Positions 34,300 to 42,296 of a DNA stretch of 64,000 nucleotides are shown piece by piece. Location: positions 5,394,001 through 5,458,000 of the forward strand of contig NZ_CP107836.1 in NCBI RefSeq assembly GCF_036346615.1. Direction: 5' to 3'. Position 1 is the first letter of the stretch. Every line of letters starts with the position of its first letter. This stretch comes from Streptomyces sp. NBC_00523 (GTDB taxonomy: Bacteria > Actinomycetota > Actinomycetes > Streptomycetales > Streptomycetaceae). The position numbers were made by a program, and so were the translations under genes. Under the pieces are notes generated by a model. It worked only from the letters and a program-made list of their open reading frames with translations. It made no database searches and was not told where the DNA came from.

Positions 34300-34320
34300 A
34301 CCTTGCCGCTGCGTCAAGGT
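34300..34320 (-). promoter_or_regulatory. Inverted-repeat operator in the merR promoter
   Basis: ACCTTG and CAAGGT are separated by nine bases, forming a 21-bp inverted repeat 14 bases before the merR start. On the minus strand it fits between a TTGACC -35 and a TCTACT -10 with a 19-base spacer. Overlong 19-20-base spacers carrying the operator are the hallmark of MerR-controlled promoters. Confidence 0.65.
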
Positions 34321-34357
34321 CAACCGCCGTGACGGATCGCCGGGCGCGTCCGCGTCG

Positions 34358-34762
34358 CTATCGGCCGGGTGCCCCAGTGCAGCGGCCGTCGGCCATCCGC
34401 CAGTAGTGCTGGTGATCGGCCATCCGCCAGGTCTCACCGGCAGCGGTTGCCCGTGTGATCCACGCGCGGAGTTCCGGGAGGGCCTGCGCTCGGAGCACAG
34501 CACGGGTGGCAGCACGTTCGGTGGCGTCGACCGGGTGGACGCCGATGCGGAAGCCGACCATGTCCGGGTGGACGCCGCGGCCGTAGTTGCGGGGGTTCGG
34601 AGCGATCCACTCCACTCCCAGGACCAGGGTCCCGCTGTCATGTCCGGTGAGGAATGCCAGGTCCGTGACCCGGTCCATGCAGGGGCCGAGACTCTCGCTG
34701 ATGTCGGTGCTGGTCAGTGGCCAGGCACGGTGCCGGGGCAGCCGTCGATTGCGTGCGGACAT
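34358..34762 (-). CDS. Hypothetical protein, 134 residues
   Basis: A small soluble protein I do not recognise. The middle (DRVTDLAFLTGHDSGTLVLG, then VEWIAPNPRNYGRGVHPDM) looks like a folded domain; a WRMAD motif occurs twice near the C-terminus, reflecting a 14-base direct repeat. Third-position GC is lower than in the flanking genes, which may mean recent acquisition. The ATG at 34762 has no clear ribosome site. It stands alone between the merR promoter and the LOG-family gene. Confidence 0.55.
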   Translation of the reverse strand: MSARNRRLPRHRAWPLTSTDISESLGPCMDRVTDLAFLTGHDSGTLVLGVEWIAPNPRNYGRGVHPDMVGFRIGVHPVDATERAATRAVLRAQALPELRAWITRATAAGETWRMADHQHYWRMADGRCTGAPGR

Positions 34763-34811
34763 GGCGAGCAGAATGGCAGAAGGCCACCGCCGGCCCCACC
34801 GAATACCGCGT

Positions 34812-35933
34812 CTACGCCCCCGAGAGGCGGGCGAGGGCGTCGGGCGCCTCCTCCACCGTGTCGACCAGGGCGATGCGGGACTCCATCGTCCGGCCGGACG
34901 CCAGGGTTTGCAGGAGGGGCCAGGCGGGAAGCTCGCGCGTCCAGTGGTCGTGGCCCACCAGCACCATGGGGACGGGTTCGCCGCGGGACTCGTAGTAGTT
35001 CGGGGTGACGCTGTCGAAGATCTCCTGGACGGTGCCCGCCGCGCCGGGGAGGAAGATCACGCCCGCGTTCGACCGGGCCAGCAGCCCGTCCTCGCGCAGC
35101 GCGTTGGTGAAGTACTTCGCGATGTGCCCGGCGAACGGATTGGGCGGCTCGTGGCCGTAGAACCAGGTGGGGATCGACACGGACGGGCCGCCGTCCGGCC
35201 AGCGCTCCCGTACCGCGAAGGCCGCCCGCGCCCAGTCGGTGACCGAGGGCGTGAAGGACGGCACCGCGCCCAGCATCGCGCACGCCTCGTCCAGCATCGC
35301 GTCGTCGTGCGGCGCCGCGTACGCCCCCAGGTTGGCCGCCTCCATCGCGCCCGGGCCGCCCCCGGTCGCCACGGTGAGGCCGCGGCGGGCCAGGGTCCTG
35401 CCGAGCCGGGCCGCCTCCGCGTAGCCCGCGCTGCCCCGGGGCAGCGCGTGGCCGCCCATCACACCGGCCACCCGGGCCCCGTCGAGCACCTCCGCCAGCG
35501 CGTCCGAGATCGCGTCGTCGTGGAGCGCCCGGAGCATCGAGGCGAACGCGTCGCCGTCCGACCGGGTCCGCCGGAACCAGTCGAAGGCCAGGGCGTCCGG
35601 CGTGGCCGCGTACCCCTCCCGCGCGAGCCCGTCGTAGAGCGCGTCGGGGGAGTAGAGCAGGCCCCGGTACGGGTCGAAGGGCAGGCCGGGGACGGGCGGG
35701 AAGACGAACGCCCCGCCGGCCCGGACCTTCTCCTCCGGACCGGGCTCCATCGGGCAGCCGAGGAACACCGCCCCGGCGGTGTCCGTGGTCAGCAGCGCCT
35801 CGCTCCGCTCCGTCAGGTCCACCGACTGCACGCGGCGCCCGGCCAGCGAACCGGCGGCCACCGCCGCGTCGAACTCGGCCAGCGACTCGATCTCGTTGTC
35901 GTGGGTGTTCTTGTGCCCGTCCGCGTTCCCCAT
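34812..35933 (-). CDS. LOG-family Rossmann-fold protein
   Basis: A 373-residue protein. The second half contains GVMGGHALPRGS, a TGGGPGAMEAAN loop and a FLPGAAGTVQEIFD loop. These match the GGGxGxM and PGGxGTxxE motifs of the LOG family, whose characterised members release cytokinin bases from nucleotide monophosphates; many were mislabelled lysine decarboxylases. The PGG is PGA here. The N-terminal 130 residues are an extra domain not found in plant LOG, so nucleotide hydrolysis is a reasonable but untested guess. Confidence 0.8.
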   Translation of the reverse strand: MGNADGHKNTHDNEIESLAEFDAAVAAGSLAGRRVQSVDLTERSEALLTTDTAGAVFLGCPMEPGPEEKVRAGGAFVFPPVPGLPFDPYRGLLYSPDALYDGLAREGYAATPDALAFDWFRRTRSDGDAFASMLRALHDDAISDALAEVLDGARVAGVMGGHALPRGSAGYAEAARLGRTLARRGLTVATGGGPGAMEAANLGAYAAPHDDAMLDEACAMLGAVPSFTPSVTDWARAAFAVRERWPDGGPSVSIPTWFYGHEPPNPFAGHIAKYFTNALREDGLLARSNAGVIFLPGAAGTVQEIFDSVTPNYYESRGEPVPMVLVGHDHWTRELPAWPLLQTLASGRTMESRIALVDTVEEAPDALARLSGA

Positions 35934-35986
35934 GAGGGGTCATGCTACGAAACGCTCATCCGACAAGTGTGCGCGCCCGGAAACAC

Positions 35987-36019
35987 GGAACCGGCCGGGC
36001 AGGGCGCCCGGCCGGTTCC
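35987..36019 (-). terminator. Hairpin after the ABC permease operon
   Basis: GGAACCGGCCGGGC (35987-36000) pairs exactly with GCCCGGCCGGTTCC (36006-36019), with a five-base loop. It lies 17 bases past the stop of the minus-strand permease gene. Confidence 0.8.
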
Positions 36020-36035
36020 ACACGTCGAGCCGCGC

Positions 36036-37217
36036 TCAGGGGGTCAGCGGCAGCGCGGCCAGCTCGGCGATCGCCCAGGTGAGCGGGGCGAAGAGGACCA
36101 GCAGCGCCACCGCCCGCAGCGCGGTCGCCGCGCGCAGCGCCGAGGCCGGGGCCCCGAGCCGCAGCAGCGCCCTGGCCGTCTCGGCGCGGGCCTGCCGGGC
36201 CTCCAGGGCCGAGGTCAGCAGCGTCGCCGTGGTGCAGCCGACGACGAGCACCGCCCCCAGCGCGGTGAGCGGGCCGAACGGCCGGGGCCCGGTCCCGTAC
36301 AGCGCGAAGGCGGCGATGACCGCCGACAGGACCGCGCAGACGATGCCGAGCGGGCGGCCGATCCGGCGCGCCTCGTCCATCAGGACCCGGCCGGCCAGCA
36401 GGCGTACGGCGCCGGGCCGGACCGTCTGGAGCAGCTTGCCGCACAGGTAGGTCAGGCCGGGGCCCGCCGTGGCCAGGCCGATCGCCGTGAGCGTCCAGCC
36501 GACGAGCACCCAGGCCGGGGTGGAGTCCAGCTTGCCCGGGAGCGGGAAGGGGCTGCCGGGCGTGCCCCGGCTCGCGTACGCCTCGACCGCGAGACCGGCC
36601 GCGGTCAGCGCCACCCCCCAGGGCAGCCCGCCCGGCGGCGCGGCGGGGGCGGGGACCTCCTCGGCGGGCACCAGGTCGCCGCCGTCGTCCGTCTCCCGCG
36701 TCGCCCCCGCCGGACGGCCGCGCAGCGCCAGCGCACTGCCCGTCGCGGCCGCCACCGGCACCAGGGCCAGCAGGACCAGCACGGCGGCGAGGGGCAGCGA
36801 CGCGTCCGCGCCGAGCAGGTCGGCGGCGGCCCCGTCGAACGGCAGCCCGGACAGGTCGCCGCGCAGATGGAGGAAGAACAGCAGCGCCACGGCGGAGCCG
36901 AGGGTGCACGAGACGGCGGTGGAGACCGCGGCGAGCACGCTGAGCTTCACCGGGCCGAGGCCCACGGCGGACAGCCCGCCGCGCGGCCGGGTGCTCGGGT
37001 CCGTACGGGCCACCGCGACGGCGAACTGCACGGTGGCGGCGAGCGGGATGAAGCACCACAGCAGCCGCAGCACCGAACCCGCCGAGTGCGGGTGCCCGGC
37101 GGCGTAACCGAGGGCGCACAGGAGGAGGAAGCCGACCCCGGCGGAGGCGGCCGCGACCAGCAGCCGCCGCATCAGGACCAGTGGATGGGAACCGCGGGCT
37201 AGACGGAGAGCGAGCAC
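36036..37217 (-). CDS. ABC exporter permease (FtsX/MacB-like)
   Basis: A 393-residue membrane protein. Hydrophobic segments occur near residues 18-38, 47-65, 85-107, 133-155, 180-200, 225-245, 290-310, 315-335 and 355-390; the large loop between the fourth and fifth carries a Pro/Ala/Asp-rich linker. The arrangement suggests an exporter or a lipoprotein-release-type complex with the ATPase upstream. The GTG at 37217 has GGAGGGG eight bases upstream and overlaps the ATPase stop by 19 bases. The substrate is unknown. Confidence 0.82.
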   Translation of the reverse strand: MLALRLARGSHPLVLMRRLLVAAASAGVGFLLLCALGYAAGHPHSAGSVLRLLWCFIPLAATVQFAVAVARTDPSTRPRGGLSAVGLGPVKLSVLAAVSTAVSCTLGSAVALLFFLHLRGDLSGLPFDGAAADLLGADASLPLAAVLVLLALVPVAAATGSALALRGRPAGATRETDDGGDLVPAEEVPAPAAPPGGLPWGVALTAAGLAVEAYASRGTPGSPFPLPGKLDSTPAWVLVGWTLTAIGLATAGPGLTYLCGKLLQTVRPGAVRLLAGRVLMDEARRIGRPLGIVCAVLSAVIAAFALYGTGPRPFGPLTALGAVLVVGCTTATLLTSALEARQARAETARALLRLGAPASALRAATALRAVALLVLFAPLTWAIAELAALPLTP

Positions 37218-37936
37218 GCCGCGCGCCCCTCCGGATCGGCTTCGGCGGGCAGGCCGACGGTGGACACCCGGCGCCCGTCGAGCAGCGGCACCACGCGGTC
37301 GGCGAGCGAGGCGATCTCGGCGTCGTGGGTGGCGAGTACCACCGTGATCCCGTGCGAGCGGGCGGCACTGGTCAGGGTCCGCAGGACGTGCGTGCGGTCC
37401 GTGCGGTGCAGCGTCGCGGTCGGCTCGTCGGCGAAGATCACCGAGGGCCCGGCGGCCAGTGCGCGGGCCACGGCGATCCGCTGCCGCTGGCTCTGCTGGA
37501 GGGTGTGCGGGCGCTTCTTGGCACAGGTGCCGATGTCCAGGCGCTCCAGCCACTCCATGGCGGCCTTCCTGGCCTCCCGGTGCGAGGCGCCGCGCAGCAG
37601 GAGCGGCAGAGCGGTGTTCTCCCAGGTGTTCAGCTCCGGGACGAGCTGCGGCTCGGGGGCGATCCAGCCGAACTTGTCGCGGCGCAGCCGCTCGCGCAGC
37701 CTCGGCCCCATCGTGTGCACGGGCACGCTGTTGAACCAGACCTCGCCCTGCTCGGGCACCAGCTGGCCGGAGAGGCAGTGCAGCAGCGTCGTTTTGCCGC
37801 TGCCGCGCGGACCGGTCACCGCGAGGATCTCGCCGTCGCGGATGCCCAGGGAGACCCCGCCGAGCGCGGGTGAGCCGTTGTGGGAGTGCTGCAGGGAACG
37901 CGCCCAGATCACATCGTTGTCCGGCGGGGCCACCAT
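37199..37936 (-). CDS. ABC transporter ATPase with variant signature motif
   Basis: A 245-residue LolD/MacB-type ATP-binding protein. Walker A is GPRGSGKTT near 43, Walker B VIFADEPTA near 170, and the H-loop is ATHDAE near 205. The signature that normally reads LSGGQ is LQQSQ here (followed by RQRIAVARAL), a change expected to affect ATP sandwiching. The ATG at 37936 has GAGG eight bases upstream; the GTG at 37945 sits on that site. It is coupled to the permease gene. Confidence 0.88.
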   Translation of the reverse strand: MVAPPDNDVIWARSLQHSHNGSPALGGVSLGIRDGEILAVTGPRGSGKTTLLHCLSGQLVPEQGEVWFNSVPVHTMGPRLRERLRRDKFGWIAPEPQLVPELNTWENTALPLLLRGASHREARKAAMEWLERLDIGTCAKKRPHTLQQSQRQRIAVARALAAGPSVIFADEPTATLHRTDRTHVLRTLTSAARSHGITVVLATHDAEIASLADRVVPLLDGRRVSTVGLPAEADPEGRAACSLSV

Positions 37937-38192
37937 GGCGTACACCTCGGTTCAGATCAGATATCCCGTCCCCCGTACGGGGGAACGAAGAGAGGGCCGA
38001 TCGGTCACTCGGCACCGTAAGGATTCGGATCGCGGTGAGCGGACAGCACGCGGCCCGGGCCCGCCTCTTCCCACTCGATCGGGCGCATCCCGGCCGCTCC
38101 GGGAGCCGGGGGACGCCTTGCCCGGCACAGGACACCGGGGCCCGACTACGCTGGTCGTCTCACCCATTGGACATATACGAGGAGGGGTGGCC

Positions 38193-39632
38193 GTGACCGC
38201 CGAGGTACGCCGTCTGCGCAACTACATCAACGGGGAGTTCCGGGACGCCGCCGACGGGCGGACGATCGACGTGGTCAACCCGGTGACCGAGGAGGTCTAC
38301 GCGACCTCGCCGCTCTCCGGCCCCGCCGACGTCGACGCCGCCATGGCCGCCGCCGCGGCCGCTTTCCCCGCCTGGCGCGACGCCACACCGGCCGAGCGCC
38401 AGCGCGCCCTGCTCAAGATCGCGGACGCGTTCGAGGAGCGGGCCGAGGACCTCATCGCCGCCGAGTCCGAGAACACGGGCAAGCCGCTCGGGCTGACCCG
38501 CACCGAAGAGATCCCGCCGATGGTGGACCAGATCCGCTTCTTCGCGGGCGCCGCCCGGCTCCTGGAGGGGCGCTCGGCCGGTGAGTACATGGAGGGGCTG
38601 ACCTCCATCGTGCGCCGCGAGCCGGTCGGCGTCTGCGCGCAGGTCGCGCCGTGGAACTACCCGATGATGATGGCCGTCTGGAAGTTCGCCCCGGCGCTCG
38701 CCGCGGGCAACACCGTCGTCATCAAGCCGTCCGACACCACGCCCGCCTCGACCGTGCTGATCGCCGAGATCATCGGGCAGATCCTGCCCAAGGGCGTCTT
38801 CAACGTCATCTGCGGCGACCGCGACACCGGCCGCGCGATGGTCGAGCACCGGACCCCGGCGATGGCCTCCATCACCGGCTCGGTGCGGGCGGGCATGCAG
38901 GTCGCCGAGTCGGCCGCGAAGGACGTCAAGCGGGTCCACCTGGAGCTCGGCGGCAAGGCGCCCGTCGTCGTCTTCGAGGACACCGACATCGCCAAGGCCG
39001 TCGAGGACATCTCGGTCGCGGGCTACTTCAACGCCGGGCAGGACTGCACGGCCGCCACCCGCGTGCTGGTCCACGAGTCCATCCACGACGAGTTCGTCAC
39101 CGCGCTCGCCAAGGCCGCCGCCGACACGAAGACCGGCCTGCCGGACGACGAGGACGTGCTCTACGGCCCGCTCAACAACGCCAACCAGCTGGCCCAGGTC
39201 AGCGGCTTCATCGAGCGCCTTCCCGCCCACGCCCGGGTCGAAGCGGGCGGCCACCGGGTCGGCGACCAGGGCTACTTCTACGCCCCGACCGTCGTCTCCG
39301 GCCTCAAGCAGGACGACGAGATCATCCAGCACGAGGTCTTCGGCCCGGTCATCACCGTCCAGTCGTTCCGCGACGAGGCGCAGGCCGTGGAGTGGGCGAA
39401 CGGCGTCGAGTACGCCCTGGCCTCCTCGGTGTGGACCAAGGACCACGCGCGCGCCATGCGGATGTCCAAGAACCTGGACTTCGGCTGCGTCTGGATCAAC
39501 ACGCACATCCCGCTGGTCGCCGAGATGCCGCACGGCGGTTTCAAGAAGTCCGGTTACGGCAAGGACCTTTCGGCCTACGGCTTCGAGGACTACACGCGCA
39601 TCAAGCACGTGATGACGTCCATCGAGGGCTGA
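38193..39632 (+). CDS. Aldehyde dehydrogenase, gamma-aminobutyraldehyde type
   Basis: A 479-residue NAD(P)-dependent dehydrogenase. It has the catalytic cysteine C285 (NAGQDCTAATR), the glutamate in HLELGGKAP and the nucleotide-binding ITGSVRAG loop. Overall it resembles the group that oxidises 4-aminobutyraldehyde to GABA in putrescine breakdown. This fits the GABA transaminase and second dehydrogenase 12-18 kb away. The GTG at 38193 has GGAGG seven bases upstream. It has its own promoter region facing a divergent ABC operon and ends at a perfect palindrome. Confidence 0.88.
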   Translation: MTAEVRRLRNYINGEFRDAADGRTIDVVNPVTEEVYATSPLSGPADVDAAMAAAAAAFPAWRDATPAERQRALLKIADAFEERAEDLIAAESENTGKPLGLTRTEEIPPMVDQIRFFAGAARLLEGRSAGEYMEGLTSIVRREPVGVCAQVAPWNYPMMMAVWKFAPALAAGNTVVIKPSDTTPASTVLIAEIIGQILPKGVFNVICGDRDTGRAMVEHRTPAMASITGSVRAGMQVAESAAKDVKRVHLELGGKAPVVVFEDTDIAKAVEDISVAGYFNAGQDCTAATRVLVHESIHDEFVTALAKAAADTKTGLPDDEDVLYGPLNNANQLAQVSGFIERLPAHARVEAGGHRVGDQGYFYAPTVVSGLKQDDEIIQHEVFGPVITVQSFRDEAQAVEWANGVEYALASSVWTKDHARAMRMSKNLDFGCVWINTHIPLVAEMPHGGFKKSGYGKDLSAYGFEDYTRIKHVMTSIEG

Positions 39633-39641
39633 GCGACCACC

Positions 39642-39685
39642 CCCGCGCCCCCGTGCGAACCGGCCGGTTCGCACGGGGGCGCGGG
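39642..39685. terminator. 44-bp perfect palindrome after the dehydrogenase
   Basis: Positions 39642-39663 are the exact reverse complement of 39664-39685 (starting CCCGCGCCCCCGTGCG, centred on CCGGCCGG). It starts 10 bases after the stop codon. There is no T-tract. Confidence 0.9.
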
Positions 39686-39747
39686 TCGTTCGCCCCTATA
39701 CCGGGGGTGGCGTAAAGAGCCGGTAAATGCGGGCGTACGCTGCCGAT

Positions 39748-40278
39748 ATGAGCGAGCAACGCGCCTTGCGAAGGCGTATACGCGTGTGGTTGGTCGTCTT
39801 CATCGTCTGTCTGGTTCTGAGCGGGCTGACCGCCTTCCCGCTCGTCCACGAACTGCGGTTGACCGAGGATCTGCTGACGTCCTCGGCCTCTCCCGTCCCC
39901 GAGCACTTCCCGGATCTGCTGGAGTGGATCACGCGCGTCCGCACCGGCCTGGACGAGGCCGACGCCCGGTACCCCTTCGTGCTGTACGGCACCGACTGGC
40001 TGGCCTTCGCCCACCTGGTCATCGCGGTCGCCTTCTACGGGCCCTTCCGCGACCCGGTCCGCAACATCTGGGTGATCGAGTTCGACATGATCGCCTGTGC
40101 CGGGATCATCCCGCTCGCGCTGATCTGCGGCCCGATCCGCGACATCCCGTTCTGGTGGTCGATCATCGACATGTCGTTCGGCGTCTTCGGGGTGATCCCG
40201 CTGCTGATCGTGCACCGCAAGATCAAGCGTCTTGAGGCGATGGAGCAGGCACCGGAGCGCGAACCGGTGGCGGCCTGA
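39748..40278 (+). CDS. Membrane protein of unknown function
   Basis: A 176-residue protein with four hydrophobic segments (about residues 12-32, 89-107, 117-133 and 140-157) and a basic start (SEQRALRRRIRVW). The pattern looks like a small integral membrane protein conserved in Streptomyces, but I cannot assign a family. The ATG at 39748 has no ribosome site but lies six bases after TACGCT, so the transcript may be leaderless. An in-frame ATG at 39727 is less likely. It converges on the serine hydrolase gene with one base between stops. Confidence 0.75.
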   Translation: MSEQRALRRRIRVWLVVFIVCLVLSGLTAFPLVHELRLTEDLLTSSASPVPEHFPDLLEWITRVRTGLDEADARYPFVLYGTDWLAFAHLVIAVAFYGPFRDPVRNIWVIEFDMIACAGIIPLALICGPIRDIPFWWSIIDMSFGVFGVIPLLIVHRKIKRLEAMEQAPEREPVAA

Positions 40279-40279
40279 C

Positions 40280-41469
40280 TCAGTCGGCCGACGGCGCCCC
40301 GAAGACCGTCGAGACCACACCCATGACCAGGGCGTTCTCCCCTTCGGCCTTCGCGTCCGTGGAGTTGATGCTGTAGACGAGCGTGCGGGAGAGATCGCGC
40401 GTGGCGCCGATTCCCGAGTTGTAGCCCCAGCGGCCGCCGGTCTTGCCCCAGACCTGGCGGCCGCCCAGCGTCCAGGTGGACAGACCGGCGCTGAACGCGG
40501 GCGCCCTGCCGGTCACGAAGTCGCGCACCGAGGGGTCCGGCAGCGTGAACATCTCCTCCAGCAGCGGCCCGCGCACCACCCGGCCCCGGAACAGCGCGGT
40601 CAGGAAGCGCTCCAGGTCGGCGGTGGTGGAGATGATGTCCCCCGCCGCCCAGCCGTCCGTCGGGCTCCACACGCTGACGTCCCGCAGAACGGTGGTGCCG
40701 TCCTCCTGCCCCATGCGCTGGTACCCGTGGTTGTGCGGGCCGTGGATACGGGGGTCGGAGCCGGGGAACGACGTGTCGCGCAGACCCAGCGGGGCCAGGA
40801 TGCGCCGGGAACTTCCCCCTCGTAGGAGTGCCCGGTGACCTTCTCGATCAGCAGCCCGGCCACCGTGGAGTTGATGTTGAGGTAGTGCTGCCGCGTCCCC
40901 GCCGGGAACTCCGGCTTCTTGGCCGTGGCCGAGGCGACCATCTCGCGCGCGTCGAAGCGGTGGAAGCGGTTGGCGTACCACTCCTCCACCGTGTCGCCCG
41001 GGTAGTCGGCCGACGGCAGCCCGCTGGTGTGGTTCAGCAACTGGCGTACGGTGACCGCCCCGTACGCCGCGGGGATCAGCTCCGGCAGGTAGGAGCGCAC
41101 CGGCCGGTCCAGGCTCAGCTTCCGCTCGGCGGCGAGTTGGAGGACGGTCGCGGCGGTGAAGACCTTGGTCACCGAACCCGCCCGGAACCGCGCGTCCGGG
41201 TCCGCCGGACGCTTCGTCACCAGGTCGTGGACCCCGGCGGAACCCCGCCACGCGCCCTCGGTGCCGCCCAGCCGGATCAGGGCGGCCGTCGCCCCCTCGT
41301 CGGGGAGCCCGGCGATGAGGTCGCGCAGCGCCCCGGTGTCCGTGCCGGCCGCCGCCGGAGCGGTGGCGTGCGCCGGGGCGCCCGTCGCGAGGGCCGGGCC
41401 CGCGGCGCCCGCCGCGATTCCGGCGACCAGGGCGGCGGCGAGGACGGTACGGCGGATACGGGCGTTCAT
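40280..41469 (-). pseudogene. Secreted serine hydrolase (beta-lactamase/DD-peptidase fold), frameshifted
   Basis: Two frames together encode one protein of about 396 residues. The first has a signal peptide (residues 1-28), nucleophile motif SVTK (S99-K102) and a Y-x-N element (YLNINST). The second, from about 40813 downward, has the KTG-type triad (WGKTGGRWGYNSG). The shift falls at a run of five C (40815-40819); one additional C would restore a continuous EGGSSRRILAPLG. It is either a true loss or a sequencing indel. The ATG at 41469 is the start. The intact relative would be a D-Ala-D-Ala carboxypeptidase-like or esterase enzyme. Confidence 0.8.
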
Positions 41470-41564
41470 CGTGATGCCTCCAGGCAGGGAGATCCGTGGC
41501 GGCGAAGTCCCGTCGACCGCGCCGTTGTCGATCCCATCCTGCGGACCGGGAGGCCCTTCGCGGA

Positions 41565-42296
41565 TCACCGGAGCGGGGGGTTCCCGGCGGGCTCGTTCCT
41601 CCCCTGCGCGGGGGAGGAGGAGGGCGGTGCTCCCTCGGGCGAGGGAGCGACGAGCCCGGTCTCGTAGGCGCAGATGACGGCCTGGATGCGGTCGCGCAGG
41701 CCCAGTTTGGACAGCACGTTGCCCACATGCGTCTTCACCGTGTGGTCGCTGACCACCATCGCCGCCGCGATCTCCGCGTTGGAAAGACCGCGCGCCAGAT
41801 GCAGCAGCGTCTCGCGCTCCCGGGCGGTCAGGACACCGAGCCGCCGCTCGTCCGCGACCGCCGTCGCCTGCTCCGGACGCGAGGTGTACGCGGCGATCAG
41901 GAGCCGCGCCACCGAGGGCGCCAGCAGCGAGTCGCCCGCCGCCACCACCCGTACCGCGTGCACGAGGTCGTCCCGGCGGACGTCCTTGAGGAGGAAGCCG
42001 CTCGCTCCGGCGTGCAGCGCCTCGTACACGTACGCGTCGGAGTCGAAGGTCGTCAGCATGACCGTCCGGCAGGCGGTCCGGGCGCTGATCTCGCGGCAGG
42101 CGCCGATGCCGTCCAGGACGGGCATCCGGATGTCCAGCAGGGCCACGTCCGGCTCCAGCCGGCGCACCGCGTCCACCGCCTGCGCCCCGTCGCCCGCCTC
42201 GGCCACCACCTCGATGTCCGGCTGGGCGTCCAGGATCATCGCGAACCCGCTGCGGACCAGCTCCTGGTCGTCCGCCACCACGACACGGATCGTCAA
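41565..42296 (-). CDS. NarL/LuxR-type response regulator
   Basis: A 243-residue regulator: a receiver domain with phosphoacceptor D55 (DVALLDIRMP) and a C-terminal LuxR helix-turn-helix (LTARERETLLHLARGLSNAE..., residues about 155-215). The last 25 residues are a proline/serine-rich tail. The start is TTG at 42296, which overlaps the kinase stop by four bases and gives the usual TIRVVVADD beginning. It is the last gene of the deaminase-phosphodiesterase-kinase-regulator series. Confidence 0.92.
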   Translation of the reverse strand: MTIRVVVADDQELVRSGFAMILDAQPDIEVVAEAGDGAQAVDAVRRLEPDVALLDIRMPVLDGIGACREISARTACRTVMLTTFDSDAYVYEALHAGASGFLLKDVRRDDLVHAVRVVAAGDSLLAPSVARLLIAAYTSRPEQATAVADERRLGVLTARERETLLHLARGLSNAEIAAAMVVSDHTVKTHVGNVLSKLGLRDRIQAVICAYETGLVAPSPEGAPPSSSPAQGRNEPAGNPPLR

